From Mariniflexile fucanivorans (GTDB lineage Bacteria; Bacteroidota; Bacteroidia; Flavobacteriales; Flavobacteriaceae), in contig NZ_SLUP01000011.1 of NCBI RefSeq assembly GCF_004341235.1, forward strand, positions 56,265 through 120,264: a DNA stretch of 64,000 bases. The letters run 5' to 3'. The translations under genes and the position numbers were made by a program. Shown here in pieces: positions 7,503 through 16,237 of the stretch (position 1 is its first letter; every line of letters starts with the position of its first letter). The notes below the pieces were generated by a model. That model was not told the origin of the DNA. It did no database searches and saw only the letters and a list, made by a program, of their open reading frames with translations.

Positions 7503-8849
7503 TTAAATAGGTGAATACGAAGTCATAATATTTGAGCGTATCCAAGTTATTAATTCATTTAGCTCTGTGCTTCTACTATCTGTGTTTGTATTTATTAATT
7601 CGGTAGATAAAATTCTAGCCGCATCAACACTCAGTGTGGTCAAGGGACCGGTAGATTGGGGTGAAGAACCTGTATCAATTATTTCGTAAAGCGCTTTTAA
7701 AGTCGAATAAGTACTCCTGAAATCATCCAAGAGTCCTGCATGTAAGCTTGCTATAGTGAGTGTTCCTCTTGTAGTAACTAGTGAAATAATTGCACTAATT
7801 CTCTCAGTATCAGAATTTTTCTCTGCAAAAAATAGCTCAACAGCATAGGCCCCACCTTCCTGATAATCCCCCATACCCATAACATTTGTATTGTGGCGAG
7901 TATGAACATATTCATGTAAAAGTAATCCTCCTAAACGTGCATTCGAAAAACTAGGTTCTACAATATCTGGATTAATTCGGGTGTCACTATTGGGCAAAGT
8001 AGTGGCGTAATGTGAACCTGTAATTGCATCATCCTTAATGATGTCATGGTTGGAGTAATAATCATAAAAAGCTATTTCTAAATTCAAGTTACCTGTCGTT
8101 ACCACATTCATTGAATCCACTATTTTATCAAGTTCTAAGGTTGATAATTGACTATTATTACTTCTAAAATTTGAGGTAGCCTCTCTTACTCTTGCTTCAC
8201 CAATCGCTCCAGAAGAACTATTATCGCATCTTTGAATAGACAATCCAGTTTTCAATTTTGGTAAAAAACCACCTACAGCTTTTTTATTCCCCAAAAGAAA
8301 ATTTGATGCATTCTGCCACAGAGATTGATTTGCATCTTTTTCAAGACTATGTGAATTGTTTGATGTAGAAACTGCTCCACGTTGTTGGAAAACATGAGCC
8401 ATTTCATGAGCTAAAAGTGCATCACCTATTAAAGTCCCAGGCCTATATTTCCCAGCACCAAAAGCAATATGATTCCCTACAGTAAATGCTTTCGCATTTA
8501 ATTGCGTTGAGAGTTCGGCAGCTTTCTGATTGTTATGAATAACCACTTCACCAAAATCTGCGGAGAAAAAACTTTCCATCTTATTTTTTTCTGTAAACGC
8601 TAGAGCTTGTCCCTCACCCAATTGCTCTATCATACTGTTTGGTGAATCATGTGAAATATTTTTCTGCTCATCTTTTAAAGGAATCTCATTAAAACTAAAA
8701 GGAATTTCATTAGTTATGATTTTTTTACTATGACCTTTTGCTGAGGGCATACTCCAAATAGGATTTGAATGATTATCCTGACTGTGATTATGCTTTATGG
8801 CTGTTTTTACTTCATTCATTCTATCATTATTATTCATTACTAAATCCAT
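7503..8849 (-). CDS. DUF4157 (eCIS core domain) protein with second HExxH: candidate metallopeptidase cargo
   Basis: A 448-residue protein. Residues ~75-160 are the DUF4157/eCIS-core domain (FFSADFGEVVIHNN, AFTVGNHIAFGAGKY, ALLAHEMAHVFQQRG), with HEMAH at 148-152. After a low-complexity linker and an SIQRCDN segment near 204-210, the C-terminal domain has a second zinc-metallopeptidase motif, HEYVH at 312-316. It is followed by YQEGGAYAVELFFAEK with Glu331 or Glu338 as possible third ligand. DUF4157 is known as a marker of proteins loaded by eCIS particles, so I infer this is cargo with a protease-type toxin domain. No signal peptide is present. The gene is more AT-rich than the structural genes around it, fitting exchangeable cargo. 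It is 98 bases from the upstream gene and abuts the Lgt-like gene. Confidence 0.82.
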   Translation of the reverse strand: MDLVMNNNDRMNEVKTAIKHNHSQDNHSNPIWSMPSAKGHSKKIITNEIPFSFNEIPLKDEQKNISHDSPNSMIEQLGEGQALAFTEKNKMESFFSADFGEVVIHNNQKAAELSTQLNAKAFTVGNHIAFGAGKYRPGTLIGDALLAHEMAHVFQQRGAVSTSNNSHSLEKDANQSLWQNASNFLLGNKKAVGGFLPKLKTGLSIQRCDNSSSGAIGEARVREATSNFRSNNSQLSTLELDKIVDSMNVVTTGNLNLEIAFYDYYSNHDIIKDDAITGSHYATTLPNSDTRINPDIVEPSFSNARLGGLLLHEYVHTRHNTNVMGMGDYQEGGAYAVELFFAEKNSDTERISAIISLVTTRGTLTIASLHAGLLDDFRSTYSTLKALYEIIDTGSSPQSTGPLTTLSVDAARILSTELINTNTDSRSTELNELITWIRSNIMTSYSPI

Positions 8850-8947
8850 ATTTTTCTGGATCTATTGGCAATACACTAACTGATTGCAAGAAAAACTTTT
8901 TCATATCTTCTTATTAATATTTTTGAGTTGTATTCTTTACTTAGAAC

Positions 8948-9229
8948 TCATAAATTCGTATTCCCGTTTTGTATAAGGCTACTAAAAATAGATTGTGCAA
9001 TTTGCCGACCTACACCTTCGGGTCTGGTATTTGCCAGTGTGGAAATCGGATTGAGAGTCATTTTTTGTTGATGATACTCTTGGGTCAATGTGTTTTCCAA
9101 ACGACCATTCTCAATAAGTTGGTGCAACTCGGCCTGTAAGGATTGGGTAATGGCATACGCTTCGTTTCTAGAAAATCCTTCCAACACCAATTGGTCTATA
9201 TTCAATTCGATATTTGGTTTCATTCCCAA
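8948..9229 (-). CDS. small conserved eCIS protein (function unknown)
   Basis: A 93-residue protein that begins MGMKPNIELNIDQLVLEGFSRNEAYAI. Short proteins starting with an 'xIxLxIDxLVLxG' pattern and an amphipathic helix are, to my knowledge, a regular component next to the AAA ATPase in eCIS loci; no function has been assigned that I can name. Its start overlaps the end of the ATPase gene by ten bases, which points to coupled translation and a possible partnership with the ATPase or loading of cargo encoded just downstream. The C-terminal part (RPEGVGRQIAQSIFSSLI) is predicted helical. Confidence 0.7.
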   Translation of the reverse strand: MGMKPNIELNIDQLVLEGFSRNEAYAITQSLQAELHQLIENGRLENTLTQEYHQQKMTLNPISTLANTRPEGVGRQIAQSIFSSLIQNGNTNL

Positions 9230-11187
9230 TCTTTTATTTCTGAATTACTTAAATGTTTATCGACTTTTTTATATTCACTTTTTGTGGCTTGCAATAGATG
9301 CTGCATGCCTATTTTTACATCTTCCGAAGCTGCTAAAAAAGCCGCATTCATAGCAATGTTTTTTATATTGCCTCCAGGCATATTTGCCATAGCCAATTTG
9401 CTATAATCTACACCGTTCACCCAATTTTTATTAGGAAATGCGTTTTCCCAAATGCGTTTTCTTTGTGTAACATCCGGACGCTCAAAATGGACAGAAAACC
9501 GAATCCGTCTCTCAAAAGCTTTATCGATGGCATTTTTCATATTGGTAGTTAAAATGGCTAAACCATTAAAATTTTCCATGCGCTGCAACAAATAGCCAAT
9601 TTGCAAATTACTGTGTCTGTCGTGACTATCTCGCACTTCGCCTCGTTTTCCGAATAATGAATCGGCTTCATCAAAAAGTAAAATGGCACCTCCTTCTTCG
9701 GCAGCATCAAATATTTTCTTCAAATTCTTTTCTGTTTCACCTATATATTTATTGACCACTTGGCTGAGGTCTACACGATAAAGATCCAACATCAAATCAT
9801 TGGCAATCACTTCCGCTGCCATAGTTTTCCCAGTGCCGCTTTCACCCGAAAATAATGCACTAATTCCCAAACCTCTTGAATGTTTTTTTGCAAAACCACC
9901 TTCATTATATACCTTGGAACGGAATCTTACATGCATGGTGATTTCTTTAAGCACCCTAAGCTCTTCGGGAGGTAGCACTATATCATCCCAAGTAGCCAAG
10001 GTTTTTATACGTTGTGCCAAATTTTCTAACACAGGACGAGTAAATTTGCAACAGGTTTTCCATAACAGATTTTCGTAATTTGTTTTAATTTCTGTACGAT
10101 TGATTTCATTTGCTGCAACTTTAATTGTGTTAGTAGATAGATTGAAATGTTCCACCAATGTTGTTATGGTTTCAGAATATTTTTTACCAACATTCAACAA
10201 ATCGATCCATAATCGTTTTTGTTCCTGTTGGGTAGGTTTTTCAACTTCGTATCTATTTGTCTTATTGGAGATTGTTTTCTGTGACGAATCCATATTTATA
10301 AATGTGAGTGCTTCACAATTATTAATAAAATGATTCAACATATTTTCATTATTTTGTTGATCTTGCTTTCTTTCTGAAAAGTCGATATATAGCGCATAAT
10401 GATTTAAAATAGCCTGCCGATTCCATAGTTTTTCCAGCATTATAACATCTTCCTGCTTTTGGGGAATGGCATGTTTATCCAGATTGTACAAAGTATAGCC
10501 TAATTTTTCGCATGCAGTTTTAGCTACCGCCATTTTATCATTAGTGTCACTGCCAATTAACTCAATGATTTTTTGTGGCTGCAAATTTTTGGAATACTGA
10601 TTTACAATATTATCAACCAGTTTTTGTTGTGATTTGCTAATAAGGTATTTTCCGTCATCTTTTTTTATAATTGAAGCCAATGATTCTTCCAAAAAAGGAA
10701 ATCCTGTTAAATAATGTAATATACCTTCATCTATTTTGATGGGTTGGTTAGCCAACAAGGTTCCTGAACTAAGGTGGATTAAATCCCATTTTCTAAGCGG
10801 GGAAGTTGGTGAAATAGCGTTCCAATGGGTTGAACAAAATCCTGCAAGCAGTACATTGAAAGTTGGATAAACGGCATCTGGATGACCTTGTAATTTACAT
10901 ATAAGTTGGCTGTACTCTGAACTTAATTCTATTCCTGCACATACAAGCAAGATATTTTTTTCAAATTCTGAAAGATGATATTGTTCAACCAAAATATCCA
11001 AATTCGGTTTTTGCTGGATGATATCCTTAATTTCACCCATCAGTTTAACAAACACATTTGAATCTTTATATGGCTTCTTATTAGCATTTTCTGAAAAATG
11101 ATACTGAAATTCATCCATAGTCCTTTGAATGGAAGTCATTAAATAACTTCTATTCAATTCCAACCAATATATTTTTTTTATGTCCAT
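9220..11187 (-). CDS. eCIS AAA+ ATPase (Afp15/Pvc15-like)
   Basis: A 655-residue protein. Residues ~1-390 form a helical N-terminal region found in eCIS ATPases. The AAA+ module follows: Walker A FSGESGTGKT near 447-456, Walker B AILLFDEAD near 500-508, a sensor-1 region (GLAILTTNMKNAID), an arginine-finger region (FERRIRF) and a lid helix (MPGGNIKNIAMNAAFLA). Afp15/Pvc15 ATPases are needed for particle assembly or cargo loading. The gene overlaps its upstream neighbour by one base and its downstream neighbour by ten bases. The length fits the family. Confidence 0.92.
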   Translation of the reverse strand: MDIKKIYWLELNRSYLMTSIQRTMDEFQYHFSENANKKPYKDSNVFVKLMGEIKDIIQQKPNLDILVEQYHLSEFEKNILLVCAGIELSSEYSQLICKLQGHPDAVYPTFNVLLAGFCSTHWNAISPTSPLRKWDLIHLSSGTLLANQPIKIDEGILHYLTGFPFLEESLASIIKKDDGKYLISKSQQKLVDNIVNQYSKNLQPQKIIELIGSDTNDKMAVAKTACEKLGYTLYNLDKHAIPQKQEDVIMLEKLWNRQAILNHYALYIDFSERKQDQQNNENMLNHFINNCEALTFINMDSSQKTISNKTNRYEVEKPTQQEQKRLWIDLLNVGKKYSETITTLVEHFNLSTNTIKVAANEINRTEIKTNYENLLWKTCCKFTRPVLENLAQRIKTLATWDDIVLPPEELRVLKEITMHVRFRSKVYNEGGFAKKHSRGLGISALFSGESGTGKTMAAEVIANDLMLDLYRVDLSQVVNKYIGETEKNLKKIFDAAEEGGAILLFDEADSLFGKRGEVRDSHDRHSNLQIGYLLQRMENFNGLAILTTNMKNAIDKAFERRIRFSVHFERPDVTQRKRIWENAFPNKNWVNGVDYSKLAMANMPGGNIKNIAMNAAFLAASEDVKIGMQHLLQATKSEYKKVDKHLSNSEIKDWE

Positions 11188-12410
11188 TAAGGAATTATAA
11201 TTGAAGGATCTGAAAAATCATCAAAAAGTGGGCTGGTGGCATTGTTCACCCTTATACGTACCAAATAAGTTCCCGTTTCAACGCCATTCATATTAATCAC
11301 AATGTCGTTTATATTGGTTTCTGCTATTTCTTCAAAACTATATTCTTTTGCTTGACGCGTAGTTGTATCGAAATCAATTTCATTTAAAAATACCGAATAA
11401 CGCTTTCCTTCTTCAATTTCCGGATGCACATCGGCTGTTAAATCTAAACCCACCAGATCTATATTTTCCAATACGGGACTTAGAACAAATGCCGTGAGAT
11501 TGGAGCTCACACCTTTATGTAGAACTTCGGGTTCGCCAAGCAACATCTCGTGTACTATTTGTATGCTATGTACTCCCGCATATAAAGTGTTTGGGATAGG
11601 AATGACAATTTTACTGTCTAATTCCACTTCCACCTCTATGTTAAGATTACCATCAAATTGCACTTTGGTAATTTCTGCAAACAAACTATTACCTGTAATA
11701 TTTAAAGTATCTCCTTCAATAAATACTCTATTGCTAGAATAATTGCTTGCCATACGATTTTGTGCAACTATATCTTGAATAAATGGAAGCTTAATGGGTT
11801 TTACATATAACTTGCTTTGCAAAACAGGAAGGGCTTGTCTAACAGATTTTTCCTTGCGCAACAATGCTACACTTACCTTGTAATAAGCGCTTATCCTATA
11901 TTTTGCACCAAACATGGTCCAGAGTTTTGAAATCTCTTCTGTATTAAGGTATTCTGGCGTTATTTTGATTTGTTCAATTTGATCGGATAAATTTGAATCT
12001 GCTAAAATGGCTTCACTAGCTAATTTATTTGCTATAAAATCCCTTCCAATAATCACATTATCATGAAATGCCACCATGCCATAACCTAACATTAAATCTG
12101 CATTCACTTTCTCGTGACCATGCGCACTCATTACATAAAACAAATCGAGAGCCAAATAAGGGTTTGTAACACGCTGTCCTGATGTATTTCTTGATGTTAA
12201 ATCTTGATTACGCCATCCACCATTTTCCTTAACCATGTAAAGGTATAAGTTTAGCACATTATCGGTTTCACCTATATTTTTCTCCAACCTATCCAACGGC
12301 TCGGTAAACACATCAACACCTAACGTATCAATACTTTCATCACTAATACTTTCATCAAGGATTGATTTTAACGTATGGGTAATGGCTCCTATGGCTTTTA
12401 AAGAATTCAC
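11187..12410 (-). CDS. DUF4255 / Pvc16-like tail-terminator (cap) protein with Ig-like C-terminus
   Basis: A 407-residue protein. Residues 1-~215 are the DUF4255 (Pvc16 N-terminal) domain: AIGAITHTLKSILDESI, VLNLYLYMVKENGGWRN, PYLALDLFYVMSAHGHEK and ISKLWTMFGAKYRISAYYKVSVALL are typical. In Afp16/Pvc16 this domain caps the tube and sheath and determines length. Residues ~220-407 are beta-rich Ig/IPT-like repeats (VFIEGDTLNITGNSLF, TYLVRIRVNN), a common extension in Bacteroidota and cyanobacterial systems. Its one-base overlap with the ATPase gene keeps cap and ATPase synthesis coupled. Confidence 0.88.
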   Translation of the reverse strand: MNSLKAIGAITHTLKSILDESISDESIDTLGVDVFTEPLDRLEKNIGETDNVLNLYLYMVKENGGWRNQDLTSRNTSGQRVTNPYLALDLFYVMSAHGHEKVNADLMLGYGMVAFHDNVIIGRDFIANKLASEAILADSNLSDQIEQIKITPEYLNTEEISKLWTMFGAKYRISAYYKVSVALLRKEKSVRQALPVLQSKLYVKPIKLPFIQDIVAQNRMASNYSSNRVFIEGDTLNITGNSLFAEITKVQFDGNLNIEVEVELDSKIVIPIPNTLYAGVHSIQIVHEMLLGEPEVLHKGVSSNLTAFVLSPVLENIDLVGLDLTADVHPEIEEGKRYSVFLNEIDFDTTTRQAKEYSFEEIAETNINDIVINMNGVETGTYLVRIRVNNATSPLFDDFSDPSIIIP

Positions 12411-12416
12411 AATACA

Positions 12417-13094
12417 TTATTTTCTTTTATTAATATAATCATCAAGAGAAAGTTTCAAATTAGGTTGTGCCTTAGGCTTTAAAGGCGTTTTAGGAGAGGC
12501 CTTAACAGCTTTCACTTCTATTTTACCAATGGATATTTTAATAGATGGTTGCACAGAAGTAGGTGCCGCTTTTTGTTGCGCCATAGTATCGTTGTTTTCC
12601 TTGAAACCTATTTCTGTTTTATTTGTAACCATTACGGGCTTATTTAGTATCCCATAACTTTTATTTTCCTTAGTTTCGTTTGGTTTATAATATGGCTTTT
12701 CAGTGGGTTCCTCCCCTACATTCTTTAATTGTGAGGCTGTTGACACCGTACTTTTCTCTTTAATTTCTTCACCATTATAGTCCGAAGAATGAAAATGTTT
12801 TTCAATAGTATTCAGAAATTGATTTTGACTTTTACTGATGTTTTCAATGTTTTTCTCTTCAGAATGAATAGTCTGATATACTTTCCGAGAACCATTTATC
12901 ATTTCTTCTGAAGCTCTTTCATCTATAGGATTGTACTCTTGAAAAGAAGTGTTTTCAGTTTCTGAAGTATTGTTAATAGGCTCATTATAGGTTGCCTCAG
13001 CAGCATCTTCAAACCTACTTTTTAAACGAGGTTCTACCACATTTTGCCTTTGTGAATTTTTATTTAGAAGATTATTTATATAGTTACTAATCAT
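12417..13094 (-). CDS. disordered eCIS-associated protein with conserved C-terminal motif
   Basis: A 225-residue protein dominated by polar, low-complexity sequence (Asn, Glu, Lys, Ser, Thr) from residue ~10 to ~175. It begins SNYINNLLNKNSQ and then VVEPRLKSRFE, and ends with a beta-like IKISIGKIEVKAV stretch followed by LKLSLDDYINKRK. I recall the combination of an N-terminal 'PRxxSRFE' patch and a C-terminal 'IxIGxIEVxA ... LSLDDYL' motif from proteins in many eCIS loci, but their role is unknown to me. The two anchored ends with a flexible middle could act as a linker or tether. It overlaps the chaperone gene by four bases. Confidence 0.65.
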   Translation of the reverse strand: MISNYINNLLNKNSQRQNVVEPRLKSRFEDAAEATYNEPINNTSETENTSFQEYNPIDERASEEMINGSRKVYQTIHSEEKNIENISKSQNQFLNTIEKHFHSSDYNGEEIKEKSTVSTASQLKNVGEEPTEKPYYKPNETKENKSYGILNKPVMVTNKTEIGFKENNDTMAQQKAAPTSVQPSIKISIGKIEVKAVKASPKTPLKPKAQPNLKLSLDDYINKRK

Positions 13095-13798
13095 GAATTT
13101 AGAAGATTTAGGTAGTGGTTTCTTCTATTTTCGGACATGTTGATAATATCCAATTCAGACCAACCAAAGGCTTTTGCCAACAAACATATCTGACGCAGAA
13201 AACTTTTTGCCCATTGGTCTATTTCCTTCCATAAATAGGTAGAAATATCAAAAACAACATCCCATTCATGTTTACATTCTGTACAGTTTAGGTGGTAGCT
13301 AATATTTGAAGCTTTGCATGTTTTATTGAATTTATTATTGATTTGCATCAACAAATCATCAGGGATTTTTTGATTAAATGTGCCTTCTGGAAAATCTTTA
13401 AGGTTTAAAATACATTTTCTAATTATTTGGATTTCCTCTTTACAGATAAGGTCATCTGAATTTGGTAATCGAACCATTATATGATAGTTCGGTATATCTA
13501 TCGGTATTTCAATATTGTCTGGGGTATCAATTAAAATTGGAATTTCCATTTGATGAAAATAAAAATCCCACTCTACGGCTTGTTTACATTTTGGGCAATG
13601 CGCTATATTATTAAATCGATTTCCAAAAAGCATTTTCCGAACATGAAACAAAGCAACATCCCTTTTTTCAATACTCCAATTAAATATATTCGAATGGTTG
13701 GCTTCATTTAAAACCAAAGATGCAAGTGCTGCACCTTTTATGGTTTGATTTTTACCCACACAATAATCCCAAACCTCAAGAATTGAGCTGGTATTCAT
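13091..13798 (-). CDS. baseplate/hub assembly chaperone, T4 gp26/gp51-like, with two CxxC knuckles
   Basis: A 235-residue protein. After a helical start (VWDYCVGKNQTIKGAALASLVL) it has two zinc-ribbon-like half sites: CPKCKQ near 83-88 and CTECKHEW near 177-184. Together they could bind one Zn2+. This layout is known in the T4-type baseplate hub assembly chaperone family found in eCIS and phage tail loci. The C-terminus is helical (WAKSFLRQICLLAKAFGWSELDIINM). The gene overlaps the tube gene by one base. The four Cys residues are seen directly; the chaperone role is inferred from family and position. Confidence 0.72.
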   Translation of the reverse strand: MNTSSILEVWDYCVGKNQTIKGAALASLVLNEANHSNIFNWSIEKRDVALFHVRKMLFGNRFNNIAHCPKCKQAVEWDFYFHQMEIPILIDTPDNIEIPIDIPNYHIMVRLPNSDDLICKEEIQIIRKCILNLKDFPEGTFNQKIPDDLLMQINNKFNKTCKASNISYHLNCTECKHEWDVVFDISTYLWKEIDQWAKSFLRQICLLAKAFGWSELDIINMSENRRNHYLNLLNS

Positions 13799-14322
13799 TA
13801 CTCAGGTTCGGTAAATGAAACTTCTTGAGGTTCTGAAATGGCATAATCTCGCTCCCAACCTTCGTTTTCAAGTTTTAAGGACTGAATGGCAACAGCATTG
13901 GCATTGGCATCCAATTCGGGAAGTGCATTGAATTCAGACACCCAACATCTATATATATTATACGAAATGGCTAGTTGCCCCGCTTCGTTGTAGACTTCTA
14001 CCGTAATATTTTTTCTGAAATCCTGAAGGGAAACTTCACCACCCAAGCCAGCACCAAAATTCCATACTTTGTTGGCCCATTTTTCAAATTCGGTATCATG
14101 GGTTACACCGCGCTCAACGGTAATAGCCTCAAATTCAGTACGCCCTGGCGATTTTCTACTACTACTTGGATCGCCTCCTTCTCGGTGGGTAATCACTTCG
14201 GTTGTTTTTTTAAGGCCGCTTACTTTACTAACGCCCGCAACGTATCTCCCATCCCATTTAATGCGGAACTTGAAATTTTTATAGGGATCGAATCTATTGG
14301 TATTAACTGTAAATTGTGGCAT
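13798..14322 (-). CDS. eCIS inner tube protein (T4 gp19-like, Afp1/Afp5 type)
   Basis: A 174-residue protein with the typical tube monomer pattern: DPYKNFKFRIKWDGRYVAGVSKVSGLKKT near the start, a central HREGGDPSSSRKSPGR loop that lines the lumen or contacts the sheath, ITVERGVTHDTEFEKWANKVW, and a C-terminal GWERDY. Hexamers of this protein stack to make the inner tube that carries cargo. It lies 49 bases downstream of the sheath gene. Only one tube gene is in the window, whereas Afp/PVC usually have two or more tube paralogues. The Afp7-like protein supplies the modified first ring. Confidence 0.92.
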   Translation of the reverse strand: MPQFTVNTNRFDPYKNFKFRIKWDGRYVAGVSKVSGLKKTTEVITHREGGDPSSSRKSPGRTEFEAITVERGVTHDTEFEKWANKVWNFGAGLGGEVSLQDFRKNITVEVYNEAGQLAISYNIYRCWVSEFNALPELDANANAVAIQSLKLENEGWERDYAISEPQEVSFTEPE

Positions 14323-14371
14323 GATTAAAAGTTTTTAAATGAAAATGGATTGTTTTTATAATCTTAGAAAT

Positions 14372-15859
14372 TTATACATCTATTTGACCTGCAATTTGCT
14401 GAATTTTAAGGACAACAAACTCTGCAGGTTTAAGGGGAGCAAAACCTACCACTATATTTACTACGCCTAAATTGATATCGTTTTGAGTAGTGGTTTCAGA
14501 ATCGCACTTTACAAAATAAGCCTCTTTCTTTTGACCTTGAAAAGCACCTTGCCTGAACATATTGTGCATAAATGCACCGACATTCATTCGGATCTGACCC
14601 CAAAGTGGTTCATCGTTTGGTTCAAACACCACCCATTTCAACCCTCTGAATAAGCTTTCTTCAATGTATAATGCGGTTCGTCGAACTGGTAAATACTTCC
14701 ATTCTGAAGCTAAAACATCAGCACCATCCAAGGTACGTGCGCCCCAAACTACTTTTCCATAAACAGGAAAGGAGCGTAAGCAATTTACACCAAGCTGGTT
14801 TAATTTTCCGTTCTCTTGATCTGTTAAAGGAACACTAAATCCACTAACACCAGATAATTTAGCTTCTGTACCCGCAGGGGCTTTCCAAATACCGCGTTCA
14901 GTATCCGTTCTCGCCAATACGCCTGCAACGGCGCCACAAGGCACGAATTCCTCAATTTGATTGTTTTTTAATGGGTTTGGTTTTAACAATCTTGGAAAAT
15001 ACAGGGCAGAATAATTATCCGGATTCATAGCTTTTACCCCATCAATAGCTTGTTGCATATTCCCCCAACTGCTTGGTGCGTCTCTTAATAATACTGCTCT
15101 TCGTTTTTTGCAATACCCCATGGCGGTTTCATACGTTCCTGCCTGGATATCGTTATTATTGTTATAAGGAGGGATACATAGCAAATTAAATATATCGGCT
15201 TTTTCCAAAGCATATAAGCCGGTTTTGTTTGTATCAGACCCAAGTACTTCTGTATCTGTAATAGGAACAGTACCATTACCGCCACCTGCCAGAGATACTT
15301 TTGCGGTATCTGCAATTTCACTAGGTCTAGCATCAAGACTGTCAATCACTATTAAACTCGATTTTTGCTTAACTACATTAATGGCATAGTTTGGTGACTC
15401 TTCTACAATTGATAAATTTAAAAAATGCTCCACTTGGCCGTCGGCGTGTTCCACGTGAAGATTGAACAATGTATTATCGGTAGTATCTTTTGTGTCATGG
15501 TCTACCCAAAAAGAAATGCCATCTCCCCATTCGCCGCCAGAAGATGCGTTGATAGTAATTTCACCTGCAATTGCAAGGGTTGCGGCAATAGCACCATTTG
15601 AAACGCGAACGATTATAGCTTCGCCGCCACCATTCTGAAAAAAATCTCGAACCGCAAAACTCATGGTACTGTCATCCGATAATCCGCCAAAAGCACGTTC
15701 ATAATCACCATAATTAAAAATAGTAGTCGGTTCGTTTTCATGTCCCTTTTTTGCGCTTCCAATAAACGCGGCAATAGAAGTAGAAACACCAGAAATGGTT
15801 TTTACGCCACTGGGTATTTCTTCAACATATACCCCTGGGTAAGTTGTTTGTACAGGCAT
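14372..15859 (-). CDS. eCIS contractile sheath protein
   Basis: A 495-residue protein and the first gene of the operon. The N-terminus (TTYPGVYVEEIPSGVKTISGVSTSIAAFIG) and NYGDYERAFGG are diagnostic of contractile tail sheath proteins, and the C-terminal third (RTLDGADVLASEWKYLPVRRT, SLFRGLKWVVFEPND, AYFVKCDSETTTQND) carries the conserved handshake domain. A variable insertion lies around residues 100-190. Only a single sheath gene is present, unlike the three sheath paralogues of Afp/PVC. This resembles simpler eCIS and subtype-iv-like layouts. Confidence 0.95.
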   Translation of the reverse strand: MPVQTTYPGVYVEEIPSGVKTISGVSTSIAAFIGSAKKGHENEPTTIFNYGDYERAFGGLSDDSTMSFAVRDFFQNGGGEAIIVRVSNGAIAATLAIAGEITINASSGGEWGDGISFWVDHDTKDTTDNTLFNLHVEHADGQVEHFLNLSIVEESPNYAINVVKQKSSLIVIDSLDARPSEIADTAKVSLAGGGNGTVPITDTEVLGSDTNKTGLYALEKADIFNLLCIPPYNNNNDIQAGTYETAMGYCKKRRAVLLRDAPSSWGNMQQAIDGVKAMNPDNYSALYFPRLLKPNPLKNNQIEEFVPCGAVAGVLARTDTERGIWKAPAGTEAKLSGVSGFSVPLTDQENGKLNQLGVNCLRSFPVYGKVVWGARTLDGADVLASEWKYLPVRRTALYIEESLFRGLKWVVFEPNDEPLWGQIRMNVGAFMHNMFRQGAFQGQKKEAYFVKCDSETTTQNDINLGVVNIVVGFAPLKPAEFVVLKIQQIAGQIDV

Positions 15860-16237
15860 AATATTAAGTTTTAAATAAAGTTGTTAAAAGAAAAATATGC
15901 GTAAGTAAGCTATTGTGAATATGGCTTCGCCGCTTTTGAATCCCATTTTTTATTGGAATCAAAATAATGAGTAAAATAATGAGTAGAAGTTCTCAACTAG
16001 ATTTTAAAACTACATTTTTTTTTTCAAATTAACAAATATTATTACCTGATAATTAAATGTTTAACTAAAATGTTATTGTAAAAAAAATTGTTTATATTTA
16101 TAATCTCTCCTCACACAAAACAAAATTAGGTATTCATCCTGATTAGGTTTTATATATAACGATTAATAGCGACATACTAATTTTAATGGGCTTGAGTATG
16201 CCCATAATTTCAATTATAAACCTATAAACGCTATATT
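15860..16237. promoter_or_regulatory. divergent intergenic region between the sheath gene and the NusG paralogue
   Basis: This AT-rich 378-base gap must hold the eCIS promoter (leftward) and the NusG-paralogue promoter (rightward). For the leftward direction, a box matching TAnnTTTG (TAATTTTG read on the minus strand) lies at 16121-16128, about 260 bases before the sheath start. I see no good -33 element for it. A long untranslated leader would suit antitermination control. For the rightward direction only a near-match (TAATTTTA, 16178-16185) is visible. No clear hairpin or ops-like element was recognised by eye. Confidence 0.3.

Noticed and set aside
1..15859. Prophage or R-type pyocin instead of eCIS
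   Set aside because: The AAA+ ATPase, DUF4255 cap and DUF4157 protein are eCIS markers, and no capsid, terminase, integrase or holin genes are seen in the window.
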